From assembly GCF_001705235.1 (NCBI RefSeq), contig NZ_MCGV01000001.1:2728001-2792000 (forward strand): DNA of 64,000 nt, in the 5' to 3' direction. Made by a program: the position numbers and the translations under genes. This DNA is from Clostridium pasteurianum. Lineage in GTDB: Bacteria; Bacillota; Clostridia; Clostridiales; Clostridiaceae. The notes under the pieces are model-generated. The model was not told where the DNA came from, made no database searches, and was given only the letters and a program-made list of their open reading frames with translations. Below are positions 52,600 through 64,000 of this stretch, one piece after another; position 1 is the stretch's first letter, and each line of letters starts with the position of its first letter.

Positions 52600-52740
52600 T
52601 TTCTAGTTAAACAATTAACGTCTATACAATAGTACTTTAAAGTTAGTACTTTGATTTAAAAAGAATAGTGTATTTTGACCAAACAGTGTATTGAATTATG
52701 ATTGAATTATGTATAAGCTAAATTTAATTATTAAGAGAAT
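52600..52740 (+). repeat. Imperfect inverted repeat between T-box and glyS (repeat-family copy B)
   Basis: TTCTAGTTAAACAATTAAC is shared with 62040 and, less closely, 27010. GTATAAGCTAAATTTAATTA near 52710 is a rough inverted counterpart. An inner AGTACTTTAAAG/AGTACTTTGA direct-inverted pair lies at about 52632-52655. Function is unknown. Confidence 0.4.
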
Positions 52741-52769
52741 ATATAAATTATATGAGGAGGTAAAAATAA

Positions 52770-54158
52770 ATGAGTACTGAAAAAACTATGGATAAAATAG
52801 TGTCGCTTGCAAAAAACAGAGGATTTGTTTTCCCAGGTTCTGAAATATATGGTGGTCTTGCAAATGCCTGGGATTATGGTCCATTAGGAGTAGAATTAAA
52901 GAACAATATAAAAAAATTGTGGTGGAAAAAGTTTGTGCAAGATAATCCTTATAATGTTGGACTTGATTGTGCTATATTAATGAATAAAGAGGTTTGGGTA
53001 GCATCAGGACATCTTGGAGGTTTTTCAGATCCTCTTATGGATTGTAAAGAATGTAAATCAAGATTTAGAGCAGATAAGCTCGTTGAAGAATATTTAACAG
53101 AGCAGGGAGAAGAAGTAGCTAGTGCTGATGGTTGGTCAAATGAAAAATTAGAAGGTTTCATAAAAGAACATCATATTAAATGCCCTAAATGTGGAAAAGA
53201 GAATTTTACTTCAATTAGACAATTTAATCTTATGTATAAAACTTTTCAGGGTGTAACTGAAGATGCTTCATCTGAACTTTATTTAAGACCGGAAACAGCT
53301 CAAGGTATATTTGTAAACTTTAAAAACGTTCAGAGATCTTCAAGAAAAAAGGTTCCTTTTGGAATAGGACAGATAGGAAAAGCATTTAGAAATGAAATAA
53401 CTCCTGGAAACTTTATTTTTAGAATAAGAGAATTTGAACAAATGGAAATGGAATTCTTCTGTAAACCAGGAACTGATTTAGATTGGTTTAAATATTGGAA
53501 AGATTACTGCTGGAAGTTCCTTATGGATTTAGGCGTTAATAAGGAAAATTTGAGATTTAGAGATCATTCTCCAGAAGAACTTGTATTCTATAGTAAAGCA
53601 ACTTCAGATATTGAATACCGTTTCCCATTTGGTTGGGGAGAGCTTTGGGGCGTAGCTGATAGAACAGATTATGACCTTAAGAAACATATGGAGCATTCAG
53701 GAGAAGATATGAACTATTTAGATCCTGTAAGTCATGAAAAATATATACCATATGTAATAGAACCTTCTTTAGGTGCGGATAGAGTCACACTTGCATTTTT
53801 AGTTGATGCTTATGATGAAGAAGAACTTGAAAATGGTGATAAGAGAGTTGTAATGCACTTTAATCCACAAATTGCGCCTGTTAAAGCTGCTGTACTTCCT
53901 TTGAGCAAAAAATTATCAGATAAAGCTATGGAAGTTTATTCTACTATAAGTTCAAAATTCAATGTAGAATATGATGAGACAGGAAGTATAGGTAAGAGAT
54001 ATAGAAGAGAAGATGAAATAGGTACACCTTTCTGTATAACTGTTGATTTTGATACTTTAAATGATGAAGCTGTTACAGTTAGGGATAGAGATACTATGAC
54101 ACAGGTAAGAATAAAAATAAGTGAATTAGAAAAATATTTGGAAGACAAAATAAGATAA
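52770..54158 (+). CDS. glyS: Glycyl-tRNA synthetase, homodimeric class II type
   Basis: The protein has 462 residues, the eukaryote/archaeon-like single-chain alpha2 enzyme. It has [20 protein letters not shown], the zinc-type insertion CKECKSRF...CPKCGKENF (about residues 92-150), motif 2 [20 protein letters not shown], and motif 3 [13 protein letters not shown]. The C-terminal anticodon-binding domain ends the protein. A T-box leader with a GGA specifier is upstream. AGGAGG ribosome site. Confidence 0.97.
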   Translation: MSTEKTMDKIVSLAKNRGFVFPGSEIYGGLANAWDYGPLGVELKNNIKKLWWKKFVQDNPYNVGLDCAILMNKEVWVASGHLGGFSDPLMDCKECKSRFRADKLVEEYLTEQGEEVASADGWSNEKLEGFIKEHHIKCPKCGKENFTSIRQFNLMYKTFQGVTEDASSELYLRPETAQGIFVNFKNVQRSSRKKVPFGIGQIGKAFRNEITPGNFIFRIREFEQMEMEFFCKPGTDLDWFKYWKDYCWKFLMDLGVNKENLRFRDHSPEELVFYSKATSDIEYRFPFGWGELWGVADRTDYDLKKHMEHSGEDMNYLDPVSHEKYIPYVIEPSLGADRVTLAFLVDAYDEEELENGDKRVVMHFNPQIAPVKAAVLPLSKKLSDKAMEVYSTISSKFNVEYDETGSIGKRYRREDEIGTPFCITVDFDTLNDEAVTVRDRDTMTQVRIKISELEKYLEDKIR

Positions 54159-54169
54159 CTTAAAGAATG

Positions 54170-54213
54170 TCCTTCAGTGAGAATTATAAGATTTTCATTG
54201 AAGGATAATTTTT
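54170..54213 (+). terminator. Terminator of glyS
   Basis: TCCTTCA(54170) with TGAAGGA (54199-54205), extended by TGAGAAT/ATTTTCA pairs with mismatches, then TAATTTTTATTT. Confidence 0.75.
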
Positions 54214-54269
54214 ATTTGAGCAATTTTATGAGAAACGTATCTAATTATAGGAAATTGTAAAAAAGAATA

Positions 54270-54376
54270 GAAAAAAGCCGGATACTAAAATCCGGCTAAA
54301 TAGGGTTTAATCATGGGGATATGTTATATGTTCAATTAAAACTTGGGGAATTATATTAATGTTTTCCTTACGGCAC
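54270..54376 (-). ncRNA. Candidate small RNA on the minus strand between glyS and murD
   Basis: On the minus strand TTGAAA (54412-54407), 18 bases, TATAAT (54388-54383) form a good promoter. About 107 bases downstream, AGCCGGAT-TTTAGT-ATCCGGCT (54297-54276) is followed by TTTTTTCT, a strong terminator. Nothing between them codes for a protein of more than a few residues. The RNA has two unpaired-looking C-rich motifs, TTCCCCAAG and ATCCCCATG, of the kind used by Gram-positive sRNAs to pair with ribosome sites. Confidence 0.65.
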
Positions 54377-54459
54377 GTCTACATTATAGCACAATACTTT
54401 AATATTTTTCAATACTTTACAAAAAAAATTATTAAATATATATAATTGAAAGAAAATTG

Positions 54460-54494
54460 ACGTTTACAAATGGAAATTAGCAAAAAGTAAACGT
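54460..54494. promoter_or_regulatory. Spaced inverted repeat between the sRNA and murD promoters
   Basis: ACGTTTAC (54460-54467) and GTAAACGT (54487-54494) are perfect inverted 8-mers 19 bases apart. They lie upstream of both the minus-strand sRNA promoter and the murD promoter (TTGTTG-16-TATAAT, -10 at 54575-54580), so could be a shared operator. Confidence 0.45.
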
Positions 54495-54608
54495 TTGTTT
54501 ATTAAGAAAAATTATATAATAATTAATGTTTTTTATAAAGAAAAAAATTTATTTGTTGAAGCTCTATAAAGTGATATAATTAAATCTGAAATAGGAGGAT
54601 TGAATGCT

Positions 54609-55997
54609 ATGAAAAGAAATTTTGATGAGTTTAAAAATTTTATAAAGAATAAGAAAACAGCAGTTGTTGGGATGGGTATAAGCAATAGACCTCTTATACA
54701 TTTCTTAATTAAATTAGGAGCCAATGTAACTGCCTTTGATAAAAAGACTGAGAAAGAATTGGGAAATGAAGTTATAGATGAATTTGCGGGGGAAGGTGTG
54801 AATTTTAAACTTGGAGAGAATTATTTATCTTTCTTAAAAGGTTTTGATGTTATATTTAAAACTCCTTCTATGAGAATAGATAGTGAGGCATTAGTTAATG
54901 CTAAGGCAGAGGGTGCATATATAACATCAGAGATGGAAGAATTCATAAAGTATTGCCCAGCAAAGATTTTTGGAGTAACGGGTAGCGATGGTAAAACAAC
55001 AACAACAACTTTAATATATAATATGTTAAAAGAACAAGGATATAAAACTTGGGTTGGAGGGAATATAGGTGCTCCTCTATTTTCAAAGATAGAGCAAATT
55101 TCTTCTGAAAATAAGGTTGTGCTTGAACTTTCTAGTTTTCAACTTATGACAATAGATGTTTCACCTGAAGTATCAGTCGTTACTAATTTGAGCCCAAATC
55201 ATTTAGACATACATAAAGATATGAATGAATATATAAATGCCAAGAAAAACATATTTATTCATCAGAGAAAGGAAAATACCTTAGTTATAAATAGAGATAA
55301 TGAAATAACAAATAAGATGGAAAATGAAGCAAAAGGTAAGGTACTTAAATTCAGCAGGCAAGATAAAATTGCAGAAGGCGCATTTTATAATAAAGAAGAT
55401 GAAACTTTATATTTAATGGGTGAGAAAGTTTGCATGAAAGATGAAATAAGGTTAAAGGGAATGGACAACGTAGAAAACTTTCTTGCTGCATTTTGTGCTG
55501 TAAAAAATGATGTATCAAAGGAAAATATGAAGAAAGTAGCTGAGGAATTTTCTGGAGTTGAGCACAGACGTGAATTTGTTAGGGAACTAGAAGGAGTAAA
55601 ATATTATAATGATTCAATAGCTTCAAGCCCAACAAGAACACTTTCAGGCTTAAACGCATATGGTAAACCTGTCATACTTATAGCTGGTGGCTATGATAAG
55701 CATATACCTTTTGAACCGCTTGCAGAGAAGGGCTATGACAAAATAAAAGTTTTGATTTTGATGGGAAATACAAAATATAAAATAAAAGAAGCTTTTGATA
55801 AAGTACTTAAAGAGAAAAAAGTTAAATTACCTATGGTAATGGTTGATACAATGGAGGATGCAGTACAAGAAGCTAAAAAAGCGGCTGTAAGTGGAGATAT
55901 TGTTACACTTTCACCTGCATGTGCAAGTTTTGATAAGTTTCCTAACTTTGAAGTCAGAGGAAACAAATTTAAAGACATAGTAAAAAAATTAAAGTAA
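54609..55997 (+). CDS. murD: UDP-N-acetylmuramoyl-L-alanine--D-glutamate ligase
   Basis: The protein has 462 residues. The ATP loop is [20 protein letters not shown] (about residues 118-137), with [36 protein letters not shown] and the C-terminal [18 protein letters not shown]. It adds D-Glu to UDP-MurNAc-Ala after MurC. I start it at ATG 54609, 10 bases after AGGAGG; a TTG at 54600 is only 1 base from that site. It stands alone, not in a dcw cluster. Confidence 0.94.
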   Translation: MKRNFDEFKNFIKNKKTAVVGMGISNRPLIHFLIKLGANVTAFDKKTEKELGNEVIDEFAGEGVNFKLGENYLSFLKGFDVIFKTPSMRIDSEALVNAKAEGAYITSEMEEFIKYCPAKIFGVTGSDGKTTTTTLIYNMLKEQGYKTWVGGNIGAPLFSKIEQISSENKVVLELSSFQLMTIDVSPEVSVVTNLSPNHLDIHKDMNEYINAKKNIFIHQRKENTLVINRDNEITNKMENEAKGKVLKFSRQDKIAEGAFYNKEDETLYLMGEKVCMKDEIRLKGMDNVENFLAAFCAVKNDVSKENMKKVAEEFSGVEHRREFVRELEGVKYYNDSIASSPTRTLSGLNAYGKPVILIAGGYDKHIPFEPLAEKGYDKIKVLILMGNTKYKIKEAFDKVLKEKKVKLPMVMVDTMEDAVQEAKKAAVSGDIVTLSPACASFDKFPNFEVRGNKFKDIVKKLK

Positions 55998-56033
55998 AAA
56001 TGATAATTGTAGTAAAATATTATAAAAAGATTA

Positions 56034-56062
56034 TTGACAAACATATTTAAATCTTTTATAAT
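56034..56062 (+). promoter_or_regulatory. Promoter of tRNA-Ile2 and tRNA-Ala
   Basis: TTGACA (56034-56039), 17 bases, TATAAT (56057-56062), consensus boxes. Confidence 0.88.
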
Positions 56063-56133
56063 ATTTTACTGTAAGTATTTGATGAGTTGAGTTAGTGGAA
56101 GTTAAATTGTAATGATTTATTTTAACTAATAAT

Positions 56134-56210
56134 GGATCTTTAGCTCAGTTGGTTAGAGCAACCGGCTCATAACCGGTCGGTCTGGGGTTCGAGTCCCTGA
56201 AGGTCCACCA
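56134..56210 (+). tRNA. tRNA-Ile2 (CAT, lysidine-type)
   Basis: GGATCTT/AAGGTCC acceptor, anticodon arm ACCGG-CTCATAA-CCGGT, encoded CCA. The loop CTCATAA and fully paired acceptor are like tRNA-Ile2, not like the elongator or initiator tRNA-Met at 38.8-39.2 kb. It would be the substrate of TilS (41879). Confidence 0.8.
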
Positions 56211-56213
56211 TAT

Positions 56214-56289
56214 GGGGGATTAGCTCAGCTGGGAGAGCACCTGCCTTGCACGCAGGGGGTCAAGAGTTCGAATCTCTTATTCTCCACCA
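56214..56289 (+). tRNA. tRNA-Ala (anticodon TGC)
   Basis: GGGGGAT/ATTCTCC acceptor (with G-U pairs), anticodon arm CCTGC-CTTGCAC-GCAGG, encoded CCA. Terminator right after it. Confidence 0.95.
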
Positions 56290-56291
56290 AA

Positions 56292-56323
56292 AATAACAGC
56301 TATTTATAGCTGTTATTTTTTTT
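56292..56323 (+). terminator. Terminator after tRNA-Ala
   Basis: AATAACAGCTA-TTTA-TAGCTGTTATT then eight Ts, so these tRNAs are not cotranscribed with the rRNA. Confidence 0.93.
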
Positions 56324-56917
56324 ATTCATTTATAGATTTATAAAGTTTAAGATTGCTAATGTGAAATCTATATATGTAGAAATTAATACTCATTTATATA
56401 ATGTAAGAAAAGAATAATGATAAATTCCTATAAAATGATTTTGATTACGAAAAGTCCTTAACTATTTTCTTCTTTTATTTTTATATAATATATAGTACAT
56501 TGATATATATATTTGAACATATATACTCTACTTTTATATATTTGCTTAAGGAGCATAGTGAAAAAATCAAAAAACACTGCATAAACTAATCCAAGAGTAT
56601 CAATATGTGAAAAACTGAGAATAATGAAAAAAAAGTGCGCAATATAAGTATATTTATTGTAATTAGGTGAAATAATATAAGTATAGAATCCAATATGTGA
56701 TATGATATTACCTGTCGTCACAATGAACGACAAAATTTAATTCCAAAAACGAAAAAAAGTAGTTGACAGAATTAAATGAAGATGATATTATATAAAAGCT
56801 GTCTCGTGCAGCAAGGAATTGAACTTTGAAAATTAAACAGAGAATTATAAACCAGCAATTCTTTTGAATAGAATTTATTCTATTTAATATATAAGCGATG
56901 AGCTTAAGTCAAACTTT
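56324..56917 (+). promoter_or_regulatory. rRNA promoter region and 16S leader
   Basis: No convincing gene up to 56760. TTGACA (56763-56768), 17 bases, TATTAT (56786-56791) is the rRNA promoter. AAAATTAAACAGAGAATTA (56829-56847) pairs perfectly with 58464-58482 across the 16S gene, the RNase III processing stalk. Confidence 0.85.
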
Positions 56918-61505
<4,588 letters not shown>

Positions 61506-61668
61506 TAAAGAGTAAATATATAAGTTACTATGCAATTTTGAAAGTATATACAAGTTTCTTTACGAAACTTAACTTGTACTTGTTCCAAAATACTAGCTTC
61601 AAAGTATTATGGTACATGTGGAAGTTAGTAGTTGAGTAGAAAGCTTGACTTTCAAAAACAAAATGTAA
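61506..61668 (+). other. 23S-5S spacer
   Basis: Right arm of the 23S processing stalk at 61525-61539, then an ACAAGTTT...AAACTTAACTTGT hairpin. No gene. Confidence 0.75.
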
Positions 61669-61786
61669 ATCCGGTGATCATAGCTTGGTTGCAACACCCG
61701 TTCCCATACCGAACACGAAGGTTAAGAACCAAAGCGCCGATGGTACTGCAGGGGTTGCCCTGTGGGAGAGTAGGTCATTGCCGGGT
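61669..61786 (+). rRNA. rrf: 5S ribosomal RNA
   Basis: About 117 bases: CCGGTGATCATAGC, CACCCGTTCCCATACCGAAC, GCGCCGATGGTACTGCAGGG, GTGGGAGAGTAGGTCATTGC. Ends are approximate by one or two bases. Confidence 0.94.
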
Positions 61787-61795
61787 AGAATGTAT

Positions 61796-61870
61796 TCCGC
61801 GATAGCTCAACGGTGGAGCACTCGGCTGTTAACCGATAGGTTGAAGGTTCGAATCCTTTTCGCGGAGCCA
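61796..61870 (+). tRNA. tRNA-Asn (anticodon GTT), copy 2
   Basis: Identical to 52304-52378. It starts about 10 bases after 5S rRNA and is probably part of the rRNA transcript. About 3 bases before and 13 bases after are also shared with the first copy. Confidence 0.95.
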
Positions 61871-62034
61871 TTTTATTTTTTGATGAAATATGATAGAATA
61901 AGTAATGAATGATTAAATTATTAAAAACCAGTCAAAGTGTTTTTATAATATAATTGTTCATTTTTTATTTTTTGTTCAATTTATTAATTAATGAATATTA
62001 AATCTATAATTGCAAAAAATATTATAAACAATAT

Positions 62035-62112
62035 AGGATTTCTAGTTAAGCAATTAACATATACATATAACATAGCTTTGAAATATGTGTATTAAGTTTG
62101 ACTATAGAAGGG
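62035..62112 (+). repeat. Intergenic repeat before the gene at 62122 (repeat-family copy C)
   Basis: GGATTTCTAGTTAAGCAATT followed by AACATATACAT and ATATGTGT is close to copy B at 52596 and to the inner part of copy A at 27010, including TTTGAA...TTTGACTATAGAAG versus GAAGCTTAACTATAGAAA in A. Confidence 0.5.
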
Positions 62113-62121
62113 AGCAAAGAT

Positions 62122-62361
62122 ATGACTGAGTATCAGCTTAATATAAAGAATAAAATAAATTTAAGTGATTATAGTAATATTCATGATTATATGGAATTTA
62201 TAAATAAGGATGATAAATTTACAATAGTTATGCAAAACGGTGATAAGAAAAATGTAGATATAATATGTAATATGCTTGAAAATAATAGATTTGAAATAAC
62301 TCAAAAGCATGTAGATAAAGGTGGTAGATGTAATATTAAAGCACTAAAAACAAACAAATAA
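62122..62361 (+). CDS. Small hypothetical protein
   Basis: The protein has 79 residues, starting MTEYQLNIKNKINLSDYSNI, soluble, with charged and mixed alpha/beta character (FTIVMQNGDKKNVDIICNML). No signal peptide, membrane helix or known motif. AGGGAG lies 8 bases before ATG 62122, preferred over the in-frame TTG at 62098. It is probably cotranscribed with the glucokinase gene 55 bases downstream. Family not recognised. Confidence 0.65.
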   Translation: MTEYQLNIKNKINLSDYSNIHDYMEFINKDDKFTIVMQNGDKKNVDIICNMLENNRFEITQKHVDKGGRCNIKALKTNK

Positions 62362-62416
62362 TTAAATTTATATGATATAATAATTATGTTATTAATTAAG
62401 GTTGGGAGGATAAAAG

Positions 62417-63367
62417 ATGGACAAAAAGTATGTTGTAGGAGTAGATCTTGGTGGTACTAAAATCAGTTGTGCTATATCAGATCTTGATGGTAAAATTATA
62501 AATCAATATACATTGCCAACTCTTTCACAAGAGGGTGAAGCGGCTGTACTTACTAGAATAATTGAATCAATAAGTAAAGTTATTGGGGATTCAAAAGTTA
62601 ATAAGGATGAAATAAAGGCAATAGGGATAGGATCACCAGGACCTTTAGATTCTAAAAAAGGGATGATAATTTCAACACCTAATCTACCATTTAAAAATTT
62701 TAAGTTGGTTGAGCCTATTAAGAATAAGTTTGGTATTGAGACATATCTTGATAACGATGCCAATGTCGCTGCTATAGGAGAATTTATGTTTGGAGCAGGT
62801 AAAGGTACTGAAAATATGGTCTTTGTCACTGTAAGTACTGGAGTTGGTGGTGGAGCCATAATAAATGGAAAGATATACAGAGGAAATACTAACAATGCAT
62901 TGGAAATAGGACATACAACATTGGTAGAAGATGGTCCAAGATGTAATTGCGGAAATTACGGTTGCACAGAGGCTCTTGCTTCAGGAACAGCTATAGCTAA
63001 AAGAGCTAAAGAGGCACTTGAGACAGGTGCGGAAACTTCTCTTAGAAATTATGAGAATGTTACATCATATGAAGTTTTTCAAGAGGCTAAGAAAGGCGAT
63101 AAGGTTGCTTCAGATATATTAGACAAATGTTTAAATTATCTTGGAATATGTGTAGCCAATATTGTTGCAACTCTTGATCCTGAAATGGTAGTAATAGGTG
63201 GAGGAGTTTCAAAAGGTGGCAATATAGTATTTGAAAAAGTAAGAGAAGTTGTTAATACAAGATGTTTTGACTCTATGGCAGCTTCATGTAAGATTGTTCC
63301 TGCAGGACTTGGAACAGATGCTGGAGTAATTGGAGCAGTAGCACTTGCAATCCTTGAAAGTAAATAA
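62417..63367 (+). CDS. glcK: ROK-family glucokinase
   Basis: The protein has 316 residues. It has the phosphate-1 motif GVDLGGTKISCAISDLDGK, the sugar site LDNDANVAAIGEFMFGAG, the adenosine/phosphate-2 motif VTVSTGVGGGAIINGK, and the ROK zinc signature CNCGNYGCTEALASG (about residues 176-190). It phosphorylates glucose from non-PTS sources. A strong terminator follows. Confidence 0.94.
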   Translation: MDKKYVVGVDLGGTKISCAISDLDGKIINQYTLPTLSQEGEAAVLTRIIESISKVIGDSKVNKDEIKAIGIGSPGPLDSKKGMIISTPNLPFKNFKLVEPIKNKFGIETYLDNDANVAAIGEFMFGAGKGTENMVFVTVSTGVGGGAIINGKIYRGNTNNALEIGHTTLVEDGPRCNCGNYGCTEALASGTAIAKRAKEALETGAETSLRNYENVTSYEVFQEAKKGDKVASDILDKCLNYLGICVANIVATLDPEMVVIGGGVSKGGNIVFEKVREVVNTRCFDSMAASCKIVPAGLGTDAGVIGAVALAILESK

Positions 63368-63409
63368 CATATTTTTTATTTATTAATTTTTACTTTGGGA
63401 ACCATATAC

Positions 63410-63457
63410 ATAGAAGAAACATTTTTAATAGTTTAAATGTTTCTTCTATATTTTTTT
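63410..63457 (+). terminator. Terminator of glcK
   Basis: ATAGAAGAAACATTT (63410-63424) with AAATGTTTCTTCTAT (63435-63449), perfect 15-base stem, then seven Ts. Confidence 0.93.
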
Positions 63458-63467
63458 AGTAATAATA

Positions 63468-63515
63468 TTGCAAAGGTTGAAATTATGTTATATAATAAAG
63501 TCAAAGAAAGTCAAA
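63468..63515 (+). promoter_or_regulatory. ctsR promoter with CtsR operator
   Basis: TTGCAA (63468-63473), 17 bases, TATAAT (63491-63496). Directly downstream AGTCAAA-GAA-AGTCAAA (63499-63515) is the heptad direct repeat recognised by CtsR (RGTCAAA n3 RGTCAAA), over the transcription start. Confidence 0.85.
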
Positions 63516-63532
63516 GTAAAGGAGAGCTTACA

Positions 63533-63988
63533 ATGAGATTATCTGATATCATAGAGGAATTTTTAAAAGAGATGATTGCTGAAAATAGTGAAAACGAGCT
63601 TGAAATACAGAGAAATGAATTAGCTAATCATTTTAGTTGTGCTCCCTCTCAGATAAATTATGTTTTAACCACACGATTTACAACAGATAAAGGATACTAT
63701 ATAGAAAGTAGACGTGGCGGAGGTGGATGCATAAAAATTAGAAGGGTTCAATATAACGAAAAGAAACCATTTGTAAGTTCTATTGTTGATAGAATAGGTG
63801 ATAGTATAACTTATGATTCTGGTTGCAAAATAGTTGATGCTCTTTTGGATATGGATGTTTTAACTGATAGGGAAGGAAATATAATAAAGGCATGTATAAA
63901 CGATAGGACTTTATTAGATACTGGCGATAAACGAAATGAAGTGAGAGCTGAAATATTAAAATCTGCGCTTATTATCTTGTTTGTATAA
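63533..63988 (+). CDS. ctsR: Class III heat-shock repressor CtsR
   Basis: The protein has 151 residues, full length. It opens with MRLSDIIEEFLKEMI; the winged helix includes LANHFSCAPSQINYVLTTRF and the glycine-rich wing SRRGGGGCIKIRR (residues about 60-72), whose heat sensing releases DNA. It represses clp and mcs genes and itself. I start it at ATG 63533 behind AAAGGAGAG. mcsA-mcsB-clpC would be expected beyond the window. Confidence 0.96.
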   Translation: MRLSDIIEEFLKEMIAENSENELEIQRNELANHFSCAPSQINYVLTTRFTTDKGYYIESRRGGGGCIKIRRVQYNEKKPFVSSIVDRIGDSITYDSGCKIVDALLDMDVLTDREGNIIKACINDRTLLDTGDKRNEVRAEILKSALIILFV

Positions 63989-64000
63989 TATATTAAAAGG

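Noticed and set aside
54276..54297. AGCCGGAT/ATCCGGCT stem as a second terminator of glyS
   Set aside because: On the plus strand it is followed by AAATAGGG, not Ts; the T run is on the minus strand. glyS already has its own terminator at 54170-54213.
56134..56210. tRNA(CAT) at this place as another tRNA-Met
   Set aside because: The fully paired GGATCTT acceptor and the CTCATAA loop fit the lysidine-modified tRNA-Ile2 better, and both Met tRNA types already occur at 38.8-39.2 kb. Some uncertainty remains without a tRNA model search.
56458..56733. A 91-codon minus-strand open frame with membrane-like residues upstream of the 16S gene
   Set aside because: It would need a TTG start without a ribosome site, has a biased composition typical of read-through of AT-rich DNA (Ile, Tyr, Phe), and occupies rRNA upstream DNA. 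It is probably not translated.

Overview
The window is AT-rich (roughly 70% by eye), uses frequent GTG/TTG starts with strong AGGAGG-type ribosome sites, and carries spoVG, spoIIE, spoVT, yabP/yabQ, an [FeFe] hydrogenase and fhs. This points to a solventogenic or acetogenic Clostridium. From memory the gene order matches the chromosome of Clostridium acetobutylicum around purR-spoVG-glmU-prs to rRNA-ctsR. The species call is an inference; the genus-level call is firm.

Layout. (1) 0-9.3 kb: end of a PflX-like radical SAM gene, a YkvI-like permease, a lipoprotein, a MarR / O-methyltransferase / YtqA-type radical SAM run, an MsmK/UgpC-type ATPase, a PucR-type regulator, and two zinc-ribbon membrane proteins. 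(2) 9.3-16.0 kb: an accessory patch with five long near-perfect palindromic repeats (R1-R5), a degenerate sixth (R6), a solo half copy and companion modules. They are interleaved with a small SH3-like protein, an ICMT/PEMT-like methyltransferase, hydA2 plus a HAD phosphatase, a nearly lysine-free beta-rich protein and two tRNA-Pro genes. (3) 16.0-26.9 kb: murC, purR, spoVG, then an RRNPP-type peptide sensor with a 38-codon signal-peptide gene immediately behind it, then glmU, prs, a two-component system and an HtrA protease. (4) 27-38.6 kb: pth-mfd-prsA-spoVT-spoVB-like-mazG-hup-rqcP-yabP-yabQ-divIC-yabR, the Bacillus order with prsA and hup inserted. (5) 38.7-45.7 kb: five tRNAs, spoIIE, tilS, hpt, ftsH. 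(6) 45.8-46.2 kb: a GC-richer, densely folded intergenic element. (7) 46.3-56 kb: fhs, coaX, dusB, greA, lysS, tRNA-Asn, a T-box leader with glyS, a probable antisense-strand small RNA, and murD. (8) 56.1-61.9 kb: tRNA-Ile2, tRNA-Ala, a complete 16S-23S-5S operon, and a second tRNA-Asn. (9) 62-64 kb: a small hypothetical protein, a ROK glucokinase, and ctsR behind its own operator.

How it works together. Most of the window is housekeeping: translation and tRNA maturation, cell wall precursors (GlmU, MurC, MurD), nucleotide supply (PurR, Prs, Hpt), transcription-coupled repair, and sporulation genes kept in the firmicute core order. The accessory insertions are the parts most worth attention: the RRNPP cell-cell signalling pair, the palindrome cluster, the folded element after ftsH, and the small RNA between glyS and murD.

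No transposase, phage module or CRISPR array is visible.
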